From an uncultured Paracoccaceae bacterium (GTDB taxonomy: Bacteria; Pseudomonadota; Alphaproteobacteria; Rhodobacterales; Rhodobacteraceae): DNA of 64,000 bases. Both the position numbers and the translations under genes were made by a program. Within the stretch, counting starts at the first letter, position 1, and the number at the start of each line of letters is the position of its first letter. The stretch lies in contig CANMKS010000001.1 of the NCBI GenBank assembly GCA_947498645.1, positions 310,001 to 374,000 of the forward strand, given 5' to 3'. A model generated the notes under the pieces. That model ran no database searches. It was not told the origin of the DNA and was given only the letters and a program-made list of their open reading frames with translations. Below are positions 25,705 to 34,744 of the stretch, piece by piece.

Positions 25705-27137
25705 TGCACTGCCTCCAATGCGGCCAAGCTACGATGCAGGCGCGCGTTACGGTAGCCCCATTCACGCCAATTCTTGCGTGTGCTCAGATGAGGACGCCAA
25801 CTGCCGCAAAGCTCATCACCTGTGCGCAACTCATACGCCCTGATGGCAGGCACCGCGCCTTCACTCAACTCGCATAAATAGAAATCGCCCGGGCGGTGGT
25901 TTGCAAGGTTGTTGCGCGCAATGAAGCCGTCGATATTGATCAGATTGCAGCAATAGATGGCAATGAACCCCAAACCAAAGGCGCGTTGCAGAACCCAGCC
26001 AACGCTGTGCCGCCCCGCCATCTGCATGACGATCAGCAAGAGCCCCAATGCCACAAGTACCATCCAGACAAATGCCGCGAAGCGCAGCCGCGTCAGACCG
26101 TAGACATCCACATAAAGATCAAGGCGCAGGATGGATGAAATCACCAGCAGGACGGTTTGAGCGATCCAAAGATAAAGCAACCGCCGCACCCAGATGGCCG
26201 CACCCAGATAAGGTTGCGCAAGCAAAGCAAAGAGGCCAGCAAGCACCGCGGTGACCAACAAAGGATAGGCCCCACGATGGGCGTATTCTGCGTATGTCAT
26301 CCCCTCGGGCAACGCCGCACCGCCCCAGAGGTATCCGAGGTCCATCACGGTTTGCATGAGGAAGATCAGGTTGAACACAACCAAGGCCCGGCTGACCGAC
26401 CGTTCATTCAGAAAGGCCGATTGCGGGGTGCGCGCCGGACGCGAGACGGGCCGCATCAAATTGCCGATCATCGTAGCCAGCCGCAACAGTGGCCAGATCA
26501 CAAGCGCGATCATGACCCACAGCAACACCCTTGCGAACTCTGGCAGCAGATCCACATCAAACCGTCCCAGTGCCGCCAGCCACTGATCCGCAAATGGATT
26601 GGCTGCCGCAAAAAGCGCCAGAAAAAGCGCACCGACACCTGCCGGCAATGCCCAATCAAACAAGACCGATTTCACCGATCCTTTCGATGGCGTGGCAACC
26701 CGCATTGCAAATACATCTCTGAACGTCTGCACGATGCCAGCACCCGGCAGGCGCAAAACTGCCCTGGTCAAACCCTCGGGCGCGAATATTGGCGCAGCAA
26801 GGATCACTCCGCAGGTCATCAGACCAGCCAGTGCAACCAGAAACGTGCCAAGCTGCACAACCTCGAACAACGGCGCGACACAGATGATCAGAACAGCAAG
26901 TGCCGTCCAGACCCGCCGGCTATCCAAGACACGATACAGCGTCAAAGCTGTTGCTGCTCCTGCAACCAGAACCCAAAACGCCAAACCTGCCCCCGGCCTG
27001 AAATCCCAGATCAACAGATCCGCACACAGCACCATAAGCACCAGCACCGGTCCTGCACGCAGCCCTTTGGGTGGCTCTTCATCATCCAGCCACCACGCAT
27101 CATTTGCCAATCGCTCTGGCACACCTCGCACAACCAT
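25701..27137 (-). CDS. DUF4153/DUF4173-type multi-spanning membrane protein
   Basis: 478 residues with roughly ten to eleven hydrophobic helices and a soluble C-terminal domain (LHRSLAALEAVQ end). The segment SVSRALVVFNLIFLMQTVMDLGYLWGG followed by GMTYAEYAHRGAYPLLVTAVL (given in parts) is characteristic of the DUF4173 family, whose function is unknown. It is the first gene of an operon with an OmpR regulator and a short-sensor kinase, overlapping by 4 bp. This suggests it supplies or modulates the signal. The soluble tail has two cysteines (FYLCELSEG, DELCGSW) that might form a disulfide. Confidence 0.85.
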   Translation of the reverse strand: MVVRGVPERLANDAWWLDDEEPPKGLRAGPVLVLMVLCADLLIWDFRPGAGLAFWVLVAGAATALTLYRVLDSRRVWTALAVLIICVAPLFEVVQLGTFLVALAGLMTCGVILAAPIFAPEGLTRAVLRLPGAGIVQTFRDVFAMRVATPSKGSVKSVLFDWALPAGVGALFLALFAAANPFADQWLAALGRFDVDLLPEFARVLLWVMIALVIWPLLRLATMIGNLMRPVSRPARTPQSAFLNERSVSRALVVFNLIFLMQTVMDLGYLWGGAALPEGMTYAEYAHRGAYPLLVTAVLAGLFALLAQPYLGAAIWVRRLLYLWIAQTVLLVISSILRLDLYVDVYGLTRLRFAAFVWMVLVALGLLLIVMQMAGRHSVGWVLQRAFGLGFIAIYCCNLINIDGFIARNNLANHRPGDFYLCELSEGAVPAIRAYELRTGDELCGSWRPHLSTRKNWREWGYRNARLHRSLAALEAVQ

Positions 27138-27231
27138 ATCTGGTTCCTTTCTGCTCTTGTCAGAAACGAACTAGGTGCTGGCTGTGCAGGCCAGATTGCA
27201 CAGATGTGCAGTTTTTGTGCAGGAGGGCGGC

Positions 27232-27915
27232 TTAGCCTTCGGCGGCGGCGCGAATGGCCCGGATGTTGGCACCATAAGGTGCCGGGTCCGCAACGGATCC
27301 GCCTTTGAAGACGGCCGATCCCGCAACCAGAACATCCGCACCAGCGGCTGCCACCAAGGGGGCCGTTGTCGGATCGACGCCACCATCAATTTCGATGTGG
27401 ATCGGTCTGTCTCCGATCATCGCACGCAACTCGCGTACTTTCTCAACTTGGGAATGGATGAACTTTTGCCCGCCAAAACCGGGGTTCACAGTCATTACAC
27501 AGATCAGATCAACCATATCCAGCAAAGGTCCAACCGCTGCGGCGGGTGTACCGGGGTTGAGTGCGACACCGGCCTTGGCCCCTGCCCCGCGGATCGCCTG
27601 CAAGGTACGGTGGATATGTGGGCCAGCCTCAACATGGGCGGTAATGATATCGGCACCGGCCTTTGCAAATCCTTCGATGTAAGGATCAACCGGCGCAATC
27701 ATCAGATGCACATCCATGATACCTTTGATGTGTGGGCGGATGGCCGCGCAGGTCGCAGGGCCAAAGGTGATATTGGGCACAAAATGCCCGTCCATAACAT
27801 CTACATGCACCCAATCGGCACCTTGCGCTTCGATCGCTGCGCATTCCGCGCCAAAGTTGGCAAAGTCGGCGGACAGGATTGATGGGGCAATCTTGATGGA
27901 ACGGTCAAAGGGCAT
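27232..27915 (-). CDS. rpe: Ribulose-phosphate 3-epimerase
   Basis: 227 residues, TIM barrel. It interconverts ribulose-5-phosphate and xylulose-5-phosphate (pentose phosphate pathway). Motifs: [51 protein letters not shown] and IEIDGG. The start is ATG 27915 (MPFDRSIK), with GAGG 8 bp upstream. An ORF extension to 27948 has no family support. It is a single gene; the 94-bp gap to the next reverse-strand gene holds nothing I recognise. Confidence 0.95.
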   Translation of the reverse strand: MPFDRSIKIAPSILSADFANFGAECAAIEAQGADWVHVDVMDGHFVPNITFGPATCAAIRPHIKGIMDVHLMIAPVDPYIEGFAKAGADIITAHVEAGPHIHRTLQAIRGAGAKAGVALNPGTPAAAVGPLLDMVDLICVMTVNPGFGGQKFIHSQVEKVRELRAMIGDRPIHIEIDGGVDPTTAPLVAAAGADVLVAGSAVFKGGSVADPAPYGANIRAIRAAAEG

Positions 27916-28048
27916 CGGCAACCTCGTGGAACTATGTTGCGCTGGCAATAACCTGCGTGGGCAGTTTTGTCACCCGGTCCAGCAGCGTAAATTTGCCGTG
28001 CGCACAATTCATGCTGCACCGCAGCAAAGACTGTGCTAATTTGATGCC

Positions 28049-28882
28049 ATGACCCGGAAACTGCTTCACAAAGACATCCTGCAAAACGGCTTACAGGTCC
28101 ATCTGGCCCGCGCCACCTTGCTGCCGATCCGGCCCCGTGCGCTGCACACCCACGACTTTTACGAAATGTTCTGGGTGCAAAACGGCATCGTTCGACATCA
28201 TCTGGAAAGCGGTATCGAAACCCTGACCGAGGGCGATATCGTGTTTCTGCAACCTGGTCAGTCCCATGCCTTGCAAGGCCGGGGTGAACACGCGCTGATC
28301 GTCTCACTGTGCATTCACCCAACCACGATCAGGGCCCTGGCAAAGCGACACCCCAGTGTGCAGGGCCATCTTTTCTGGGCGAAGGGTGACCCGGTTCGCG
28401 CCTTTCGCGATATTCGGCAGTTGGCTGCCCTGAACCAAACCGCCGTGCAATTGGAACGCAGCCTTTGTGACACGCTCGCGGCCGAGGCATTTCTATTGCC
28501 GCTTTGCGCCGAACTGACAGCCGAAGCCTTTGATAGCGAATTGCCCGCATGGTTGGCTCAGGCATGCACAGCGGCAAAGGATCCTGCGGTCTTTCGTAAC
28601 GGTTCCGCCGGGTTGGTTGCGATTACGGGCAAGGCGCATCCTCATGTCAGCCGCATGATGCGCAAACATCTAGGGCAAACGCCGTCGGACTACATCAACA
28701 GCATCCGTATGCGTCACGCCGCCCGCGCGCTGACAACCGATAGCGAATCTATCAGCGCTATTGCCGCCGACTGCGGTATTCCGAACATGTCGCATTTCCA
28801 CAAACTGTTCCGCGACACCTATGAAATGACCCCCCTGCAATACCGGCAGCAGCTGCAAAGACAGGTCGTTCAGCCACAATAG
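28049..28882 (+). CDS. AraC-family transcriptional regulator with cupin sensor domain
   Basis: 277 residues. The N-terminal cupin-like ligand domain is recognisable from LHTHDFYEMFWVQNG and GDIVFLQPGQSHALQGRGEH. The C-terminal double HTH (about 175-270) has SRMMRKHLGQTPSDYINSIRMRHAARAL and IAADCGIPNMSHFHKLFRDTYEMTP (given in parts). The cupin layout is like ChbR/YesN-type sugar regulators. It lies just upstream of deoC-ALDH16 in the same orientation and could control it, though a RutR-like site is also present there. Ligand unknown. Confidence 0.9.
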   Translation: MTRKLLHKDILQNGLQVHLARATLLPIRPRALHTHDFYEMFWVQNGIVRHHLESGIETLTEGDIVFLQPGQSHALQGRGEHALIVSLCIHPTTIRALAKRHPSVQGHLFWAKGDPVRAFRDIRQLAALNQTAVQLERSLCDTLAAEAFLLPLCAELTAEAFDSELPAWLAQACTAAKDPAVFRNGSAGLVAITGKAHPHVSRMMRKHLGQTPSDYINSIRMRHAARALTTDSESISAIAADCGIPNMSHFHKLFRDTYEMTPLQYRQQLQRQVVQPQ

Positions 28883-28934
28883 CAAAAAGAACGCAGGGTC
28901 ATTTCATTGATATACCTGCCACGGCCAGAAATAA

Positions 28935-28952
28935 TTTGACCAAACGGTCAAA
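28935..28952. promoter_or_regulatory. RutR-like inverted repeat upstream of deoC
   Basis: TTTGACC-AAAC-GGTCAAA, perfect 7-bp arms. The core TTGACCAAACGGTCAA matches the published Escherichia coli RutR consensus TTGACCANNTGGTCAA at all but one fixed position. RutR is a TetR-family regulator responding to uracil/thymine. Its place 56 bp upstream of deoC fits control of deoxyribonucleoside use by pyrimidines. TetR-family regulators other than RutR can bind similar sites. Confidence 0.6.
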
Positions 28953-29007
28953 CCTTGCCAAGGAGAGGCCAAAGTGCCACCCTGTGCAGGCACCCTAGGA
29001 GGCCCAC

Positions 29008-30003
29008 TTGCAAACCACGCAAACCCCACCACTCACGCATGCACAACTGCCGTCATTGCATGAACCGCGCAATGACGGCACCCCCCTTGACCTTGATTGG
29101 GTGATGGCCGTGCAGGCCAACACATCAGCGATTGAACGGCGCGCAAAGACGCTGCCCGGACGGCGCAGTGTAAAAAAGGATTTTCAGGCGGCTTGGCTGT
29201 GCAAGGCGATCAGCCTGATGGACCTGACCACCCTGTCTGGTGACGACAGCGAAGGGCGCGTACGGCGCCTGTGCGCCAAAGCGCGACAGCCGGTGGCACA
29301 ATCTTTGCTGGACGCGCTTGGCATGGACGGGCTGACCACCGGCGCAGTCTGCGTCTATCACGATATGGTCGAAACGGCGGTCAAAGCGCTGGACGGCACC
29401 AATATCCCGGTCGCTGCCGTCTCGACCGGCTTTCCGGCCGGCCTGTCGCCGTTCCACCTGCGCATTGCAGAAATCAGGGACAGTGTCGCCGCCGGCGCAC
29501 AGGAAATCGACATCGTTATCAGCCGCCGCCATGTGCTGACCGGGAATTGGCAGGCCCTTTATGATGAGATGCGCGAAATGCGCGAAGCATGTGGCGATGC
29601 CCACGTCAAAGCGATCCTTGCCACTGGCGAGCTTGGCACATTGCGCAACGTCGCACGCGCGTCGCTGGTCTGCATGATGGCCGGGGCCGATTTTATCAAA
29701 ACATCGACGGGCAAAGAACCTGTGAACGCGACGCTGCCCGTGACCCTTACCATGATCCGCGCCATCCGCGATTTTGAGGGCCGGACCGGCGTGAAAGTCG
29801 GCTACAAACCCGCCGGCGGGATCAGCAAGGCCAAAGACGCGCTGGTTTATCTGGCGATGATCAAAGACGAACTTGGCGATCGCTGGCTGCAACCGGATCT
29901 TTTCCGCTTTGGTGCGTCCAGCCTGCTTGGCGATATTGAACGGCAACTCGAACATCACGTCACCGGTGCCTATTCGGCGTCGTGGCGGCATGCGATTGGA
30001 TAG
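29008..30003 (+). CDS. deoC: Deoxyribose-phosphate aldolase
   Basis: 331 residues, the longer DERA class. It cleaves 2-deoxyribose-5-phosphate to glyceraldehyde-3-phosphate and acetaldehyde. The Schiff-base lysine is K231 in GADFIKTSTGKEP; K201 (HVKAILATGEL) and K267 (VGYKPAGGIS) are the conserved companions. The start is TTG 29008, with AGGAGG at 28997-29002, 5 bp upstream; this strong site decides the start. The next gene, an aldehyde dehydrogenase 3 bp downstream, probably removes the acetaldehyde. Confidence 0.94.
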   Translation: MQTTQTPPLTHAQLPSLHEPRNDGTPLDLDWVMAVQANTSAIERRAKTLPGRRSVKKDFQAAWLCKAISLMDLTTLSGDDSEGRVRRLCAKARQPVAQSLLDALGMDGLTTGAVCVYHDMVETAVKALDGTNIPVAAVSTGFPAGLSPFHLRIAEIRDSVAAGAQEIDIVISRRHVLTGNWQALYDEMREMREACGDAHVKAILATGELGTLRNVARASLVCMMAGADFIKTSTGKEPVNATLPVTLTMIRAIRDFEGRTGVKVGYKPAGGISKAKDALVYLAMIKDELGDRWLQPDLFRFGASSLLGDIERQLEHHVTGAYSASWRHAIG

Positions 30004-30006
30004 ACC

Positions 30007-32325
30007 ATGACCATCAAAGAAATCTTCGACACCATGGATTATGGCCCGGCCCCCGAAAGCAGTGCCGAGGCGCTGCAATGGCTCGCGGATCGCGGCGGCG
30101 TTGCGGGGCATTATATCGGCGGCAAATGGGGCCCGATCCGGGACGATTTTGCATCCAACAACCCCGCGACGGGCGAAAAACTGGCAGGCGTCACCAAAGG
30201 CACCGCCGAGGAAGTCGCCACCGCTGTCGCTGCGGCGCGCAAGGCACAGCCCGCCTGGGCCAAATCCGGCCATAAACGCGCCCGCATCCTCTATGCCATC
30301 GCACGTTTGATGCAAAAGCACTCGCGCTTGCTCGCCGTCATGGAAACTCTCGACAACGGCAAACCGATCCGCGAAAGCCGCGACATCGACGTGCCGCTGG
30401 CCATCCGGCATTTCTATCACCACGCGGGATTTGCCCAACTGATGAAATCCGAACTGCCCGACCGCGAGGCATTGGGCGTTTGCGGGCAGATTATCCCATG
30501 GAACTTCCCCCTCTTGATGCTGGCCTGGAAAATCGCGCCGGCATTGGCAATGGGCAACACTGTGGTGCTGAAACCCGCCGAATACACCTCCCTTTCGGCC
30601 ATGGTCTTTGCTGAAATCTGCACCGAGGCTGGCGTCCCGCCCGGTGTCGTGAACATCGTGACCGGAGACGGGCAAACCGGTGCGGCACTGGTCGATGCAG
30701 CGGTTGATAAGATCGCCTTCACCGGATCCACCGAAGTGGGTCGCAAAATCCGCGAAGCGACAGCCGGATCAGGCAAGGCGCTCTCGCTCGAACTGGGGGG
30801 CAAATCCCCCTATATCGTGTTTGACGATGCCGACATTGATTCAGCCGTAGAAGGTCTGGTCGATGCAATCTGGTTCAATCAGGGGCAGGTCTGCTGTGCC
30901 GGATCGCGCCTGCTGGTGCAGGAAGGGATCGCAGATCGTTTCTACGCCAAGCTGAAAACCCGCATGGACGGGCTGCGCATCGGTGATCCGCTGGACAAAT
31001 GCATCGACGTGGGGGCCATCGTGGACCCAGTCCAACTGGACCAGATCACGTCAATGGTCAACGCCAACACCGAAGGCGAAACCTACCAGACCAAAGCGCC
31101 AGAGGGATGTTTCTACCCGCCCACGCTGATCACGGGGCTATCGCCCGCCTCAACCCTGATGCAGGAAGAAATCTTTGGCCCGGTGCTGGCAGCCACCACA
31201 TTCCGCACACCATCCGAGGCGGTCGAGATAGCCAACAACACGCGCTATGGCCTCGCGGCCTCTGTATGGTCGGAAAACATCAACCTCGCGCTTGATATCG
31301 CACCAAAGCTGGTCGCCGGGATCGTCTGGGTGAACGGCACCAATATGATGGACGCCGCCGCCGGATTTGGCGGTGTGCGCGAAAGCGGGTTTGGTCGCGA
31401 AGGTGGCTGGGAAGGGCTCGCTGGTTACACCAAGCCCAAAACGACGGCGAAACCGCTGCGCAAGATAGACGCCTTCACAACCGAAGATGGCCAACCCGCC
31501 GACCCGCTGGATCGGACAGCGAAGCTCTATATCGGTGGCAAACAGGCGCGGCCCGATGGCGGCTATTCCACGCCGGTTTACAGCCCGCGCGGCAAACTTC
31601 TCGGCCATGCCTCCGCCGCCAATCGCAAGGATGTCCGCAACGCGGTCGAAGCCTGCAATAGTGCAAAGGGCTGGTCAAAAACCACCGGGCACCTTCGTGC
31701 CCAGATCCTTTATTACATCGCGGAAAACCTCTCGGCCCGTGCCGAAGAATTTGCAACGCGCATCAACAAGATGACCGGTGCAAAATCAGGCGCAGATGAG
31801 CTCGAAACCTGCATTCGCACGCTCTTTACCTATGCGGCATGGGCGGACAAATATGACGGGCAAGCGCATGGCGTGCCTATTCGTGGCGTCGCCCTGGCGA
31901 TGAAGGAACCCGTCGGCACTATCGGCATTCTTTGCGATGATGCGGCACCTCTGGCCGGGCTGGTCGGTGCGATGGCTCCGGCCATTGCGATGGGCAATCG
32001 CGTGATCCTTGCGGCAAGCGAGCCTTTCCCACTGGCAGCAACCGACTTCTATCAGGTGCTCGAAACATCCGATGTCCCCGCAGGTGTCGTGAACATCATC
32101 ACCGGTAACCATGGTGAACTTGCTTCGACCCTCGCCAAACACCTCGACATTGATGCGGTCTGGTGCTTCTCCAGCACCGATTTGAGCGCCGAAATCGAGA
32201 AAGCCAGCGCCGGAAACCTCAAACGGACATGGGTGAATAACGGTCAAGCTCTCGCGCCGACAACGGATGAATACCTTGTGGCCAGCACCGAGGTCAAAAA
32301 TATCTGGATCCCCTACGGCGAATAA
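30007..32325 (+). CDS. ALDH16-family aldehyde dehydrogenase (active domain plus degenerate second domain)
   Basis: 772 residues. The first ALDH domain (about 30-485) is complete: IIPWNFPLL, FTGSTEVGR, general base E262 (LELGGKSP) and catalytic C296 in NQGQVCCAGSR, aligned with ALDH2 C302. The second (about 500-772) resembles the ALDH NAD-binding domain (KEPVGTIGILCDDAAPLAG) but ends without a catalytic Cys region. This two-domain form with a non-catalytic second half is the ALDH16 family, for which a Loktanella enzyme has been structurally studied. Coupled to deoC, so acetaldehyde oxidation is inferred. Confidence 0.92.
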   Translation: MTIKEIFDTMDYGPAPESSAEALQWLADRGGVAGHYIGGKWGPIRDDFASNNPATGEKLAGVTKGTAEEVATAVAAARKAQPAWAKSGHKRARILYAIARLMQKHSRLLAVMETLDNGKPIRESRDIDVPLAIRHFYHHAGFAQLMKSELPDREALGVCGQIIPWNFPLLMLAWKIAPALAMGNTVVLKPAEYTSLSAMVFAEICTEAGVPPGVVNIVTGDGQTGAALVDAAVDKIAFTGSTEVGRKIREATAGSGKALSLELGGKSPYIVFDDADIDSAVEGLVDAIWFNQGQVCCAGSRLLVQEGIADRFYAKLKTRMDGLRIGDPLDKCIDVGAIVDPVQLDQITSMVNANTEGETYQTKAPEGCFYPPTLITGLSPASTLMQEEIFGPVLAATTFRTPSEAVEIANNTRYGLAASVWSENINLALDIAPKLVAGIVWVNGTNMMDAAAGFGGVRESGFGREGGWEGLAGYTKPKTTAKPLRKIDAFTTEDGQPADPLDRTAKLYIGGKQARPDGGYSTPVYSPRGKLLGHASAANRKDVRNAVEACNSAKGWSKTTGHLRAQILYYIAENLSARAEEFATRINKMTGAKSGADELETCIRTLFTYAAWADKYDGQAHGVPIRGVALAMKEPVGTIGILCDDAAPLAGLVGAMAPAIAMGNRVILAASEPFPLAATDFYQVLETSDVPAGVVNIITGNHGELASTLAKHLDIDAVWCFSSTDLSAEIEKASAGNLKRTWVNNGQALAPTTDEYLVASTEVKNIWIPYGE

Positions 32326-32351
32326 CGCGCCAACGCCTTGCTTCTTTTGTT

Positions 32352-32390
32352 CAAAAATATCTCGGGGGGCCGCCCATCGGGCGGTGGGGG
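32352..32390 (-). terminator. Probable intrinsic terminator for the 39.3-32.4 kb reverse-strand cluster
   Basis: CCGCCC (32370-32375), ATC loop, GGGCGG (32379-32384), in a longer G/C-rich stretch. Read on the reverse strand the hairpin is followed by a GAGATATTTTTG run. It sits between the convergent ALDH16 and DUF1523 genes. Similar G-rich hairpins next to CAAAAATAT are common in Rhodobacteraceae genomes, so it may also be a dispersed repeat. Confidence 0.5.
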
Positions 32391-32409
32391 CAGCGCGCCC
32401 TTGAAAGGT

Positions 32410-33108
32410 TCATTCTATAGGCCGGTTCCTGTTTTTGTCGCGCCATGTGCCAAGCCACCGCGAAACCCGCCCTTTGCGTTCGGCCACACCCGCCTGCACC
32501 TCATCCATCTGATCACCGGCCGCATCCAGCAATGGATCTACCGAGCGTTCGCGAAACTGCCGCCACATCGCCCGAATGAAAAGCAATGCCGCCATCAGGA
32601 AGATGAAAAAGAAGATGTTGAACCATGGGATGATGGTGACATCCGGGCTGGCGACCGGGCGAATGCCAACGGCATTGGGGAAGGCTGAAAAATACTCGTT
32701 GCGCCAACCGTAGTGAGTGACGACCGCCCATTGTGGGTTCTGAGAGGTTGAAACCAGATCATCCGCTTCGGTCTGCAAATTCGCGGTGTCAAACTTGAAA
32801 TAGAACGGCCATGACCAGCCAGTATCCTCATTGCGGTAAACCATCACCTCGGTGGTGTCGCGGGGGATAAAGCCCAACAACATGGTGCGCTTCTTGACCG
32901 TTTGAATGAACTGCACATCCCGGTTGATCAAAGTGGCGGACTGGTCATCAGGCTTTGCCCAGAAAATCCGGGTCCAATCGTTCAGATCCTGACGTTCCTG
33001 ATAGGTATTCACCACACGCACAACATCATGCTGCGGCAATGCGTAATGCGCAGTGAGACCCAGAAGCACAAAAACCGTGATCCGAATGGCAAGTCTGATG
33101 CGTCGCAT
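32410..33108 (-). CDS. DUF1523-type membrane-anchored protein
   Basis: 232 residues from ATG 33108 (MRRIRLAIRITVFVLLG), with AAGGA about 7 bp upstream; TTG 33114 is the alternative. One helix near residues 6-24 and a second around 155-178 (IIPWFNIFFFIFLMAALLFIRAMW) flank an extracytoplasmic domain containing DLNDWTRIFWAKPDDQ and TGWSWPFYFKFDTANLQ. It resembles the alphaproteobacterial DUF1523 family; function unknown. Last gene of the seven-gene cluster around the AAA ATPase, 10 bp after the preceding small membrane gene. Confidence 0.8.
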   Translation of the reverse strand: MRRIRLAIRITVFVLLGLTAHYALPQHDVVRVVNTYQERQDLNDWTRIFWAKPDDQSATLINRDVQFIQTVKKRTMLLGFIPRDTTEVMVYRNEDTGWSWPFYFKFDTANLQTEADDLVSTSQNPQWAVVTHYGWRNEYFSAFPNAVGIRPVASPDVTIIPWFNIFFFIFLMAALLFIRAMWRQFRERSVDPLLDAAGDQMDEVQAGVAERKGRVSRWLGTWRDKNRNRPIE

Positions 33109-33118
33109 TGGCAATCCT

Positions 33119-33391
33119 TCAGTTGGCGTTAATCACAAAGACGATAGTGCCAATCACAACCGTTGGCACGACATAAACCAGCCCAATCAATTTGGGCCGG
33201 ATTGAACTGTTATAGGCCAGCATCCCTTCGGACACGAAAGCATCGCGCGCCTCGGGCGTGCCATCTGGATGGTCTGCGTCAAACTGCTTTTCCAGCCGTT
33301 CCCTGCGCACCGAGCGCGAATAGACCGACACTGACAAGTATATCACGCTCAATCCAATAAAGCCGAAAACGACCAGTCTGATAAATCCCAT
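33119..33391 (-). CDS. Small membrane protein of the AAA cluster, unknown
   Basis: 90 residues from ATG 33391 (MGFIRLVVFGFIGLSVIYLSVS), with GGGAGG upstream. It overlaps the previous stop (TGA) by one base. A longer ORF to 33421 runs into the upstream gene and is not preferred. Two hydrophobic helices (about 3-20 and 66-86) flank a polar segment with RRERLEKQFDADHPDGTPEARDAF (given as a region, residues about 26-50). The family is not recognised. The tight spacing on both sides indicates it is part of the same operon. Confidence 0.75.
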   Translation of the reverse strand: MGFIRLVVFGFIGLSVIYLSVSVYSRSVRRERLEKQFDADHPDGTPEARDAFVSEGMLAYNSSIRPKLIGLVYVVPTVVIGTIVFVINAN

Positions 33392-34743
33392 CAGCGCCTC
33401 CCTTTTGCGACCGCGCCCCACGGGCCGACCCGCGTGATCAAATCCGGTTGGCGGACGCTCGGCGTCTCTGTCATTGATGCCTCGTGCCCAAACAATGCCT
33501 CACGTGTGCCAGCCTTATCGACTTGGTACTCGCGATCAAGAAAATCAACGACATAGGCCCGCTTTTCATCCGGCCATCCCGCGTAAGCACGATAAAAGAC
33601 TTCCTTGTGGCAAATAAACAGCTGGCGGATATCCAGCGGTGTCAGCTCTGCCAAAAGCATGTTCACAAGGTCCGCGTCCGGACGGTCCTTGGCTCGCAGC
33701 GTATAGAAATAAGCGGGATGTTCCGAGGTAATCGTCGGCCACGGTCCATCTTCCTCTGCCCAGCGCAGAAGTGCTGCAAGTCCTTGCCATGCCTGGGGCA
33801 GCTTGTCCGCATATTGACGACCCAAGCGGCGTAAATCACGGCGCGTGGCACCTTCAAGATCCTCACCCATTTTCGCTGCGACGGACGCGACAATGAAATC
33901 CATCTTTTGATGCAGGATCGCAGCGGAATCGACGCCTCGCGCCGCCATAATGGGCTCGACCAGATCATTGAGCGTCAAAAACTTCGCAATCGCAGAACGG
34001 TCATTGAAATCAAAGGTATAAGGGATGGGCAGATCGTCGAAATCGGTCTTTGCACCCGATACGATCGCCGCCGGATGTGGCACGCCGCGAAACACATACA
34101 TACCGCCAAAATGATCGGTCCAGAAGTTGTCCTGAACAAAGGACATCTGCCGCAACTTCACCGGGTTGCGCACCACATCCCCGGTCTGCTTGGCCATGCC
34201 GATCATGCGACCGATCAGCACATCGTCGTACCAACCATCCGGTTCAGTCTTGAACCGGTCGATCATTTCACCCAGCTTTTCGGCAGCGGCAACAGTGCCG
34301 CTGGTCGTATCCGCCTCCACCGACAGCTTGCGGATATCAAACAAGCGCGCGGGTGTGTCGGCCTGATAGACCGAATTCACCAATTCACCCGCAACTGCAT
34401 CCTGAGCTGTGAGCGCAAAAAGCTCTGCCCGGTTTTCGATGATAAATTGCTTCAGTATCCCCCGCGACGTTGAAAACTTCGCATTCAGAAGCGGTGCAGT
34501 CGCCTGTTCATTGGTCAGCAAAATGAACTGCCGATTGACGCCCCTGTGGTTAAGGTAAAGATCATCACCCAGTTCATCGCCCACCTCGGGTGAATAACCT
34601 GAAATATCAATATGGAACACATTCAGCGCCGTTTTGCGCCCAGTTAGATGCTTGAGCGCACGATTGTAGCGCTCGACCAGAATCGGGCTGTCCACCCGGA
34701 TCAGGTTGCCGAACATGAGACCTTTTTCAATCAGGCGATGCAT
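33391..34743 (-). CDS. Uncharacterised soluble protein of the AAA cluster (450 aa)
   Basis: 450 residues, no signal peptide or transmembrane helix, family not recognised with confidence. Mixed alpha/beta N-terminal half (MFGNLIRVDSPILVERYNRAL, TALNVFHIDISGYSPEVGDELG), a central YVFRGVPHPAAIVSGAKTDFDDLPIPYTFDF segment (given as a region near 225-255) and a helical C-terminal half. No nuclease, protease or kinase motif seen. It is spaced 1 bp from the upstream membrane gene and overlaps the downstream one by one base, so co-translation is likely. It probably works with the AAA ATPase. Confidence 0.82.
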   Translation of the reverse strand: MHRLIEKGLMFGNLIRVDSPILVERYNRALKHLTGRKTALNVFHIDISGYSPEVGDELGDDLYLNHRGVNRQFILLTNEQATAPLLNAKFSTSRGILKQFIIENRAELFALTAQDAVAGELVNSVYQADTPARLFDIRKLSVEADTTSGTVAAAEKLGEMIDRFKTEPDGWYDDVLIGRMIGMAKQTGDVVRNPVKLRQMSFVQDNFWTDHFGGMYVFRGVPHPAAIVSGAKTDFDDLPIPYTFDFNDRSAIAKFLTLNDLVEPIMAARGVDSAAILHQKMDFIVASVAAKMGEDLEGATRRDLRRLGRQYADKLPQAWQGLAALLRWAEEDGPWPTITSEHPAYFYTLRAKDRPDADLVNMLLAELTPLDIRQLFICHKEVFYRAYAGWPDEKRAYVVDFLDREYQVDKAGTREALFGHEASMTETPSVRQPDLITRVGPWGAVAKGRR

Positions 34744-34744
34744 G

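Noticed and set aside
26157-27308. 383-codon forward ORF antisense to the DUF4173 gene
   Set aside because: Composition dominated by Gln, His, Pro and Arg, as expected for antisense of a membrane protein; no motif and no ribosome site.
29125-30675. 516-codon reverse-strand ORF antisense to deoC and ALDH16
   Set aside because: It is a shadow frame of two certain genes; its composition is rich in His, Cys and Gly with no domain pattern and it would overlap them entirely.
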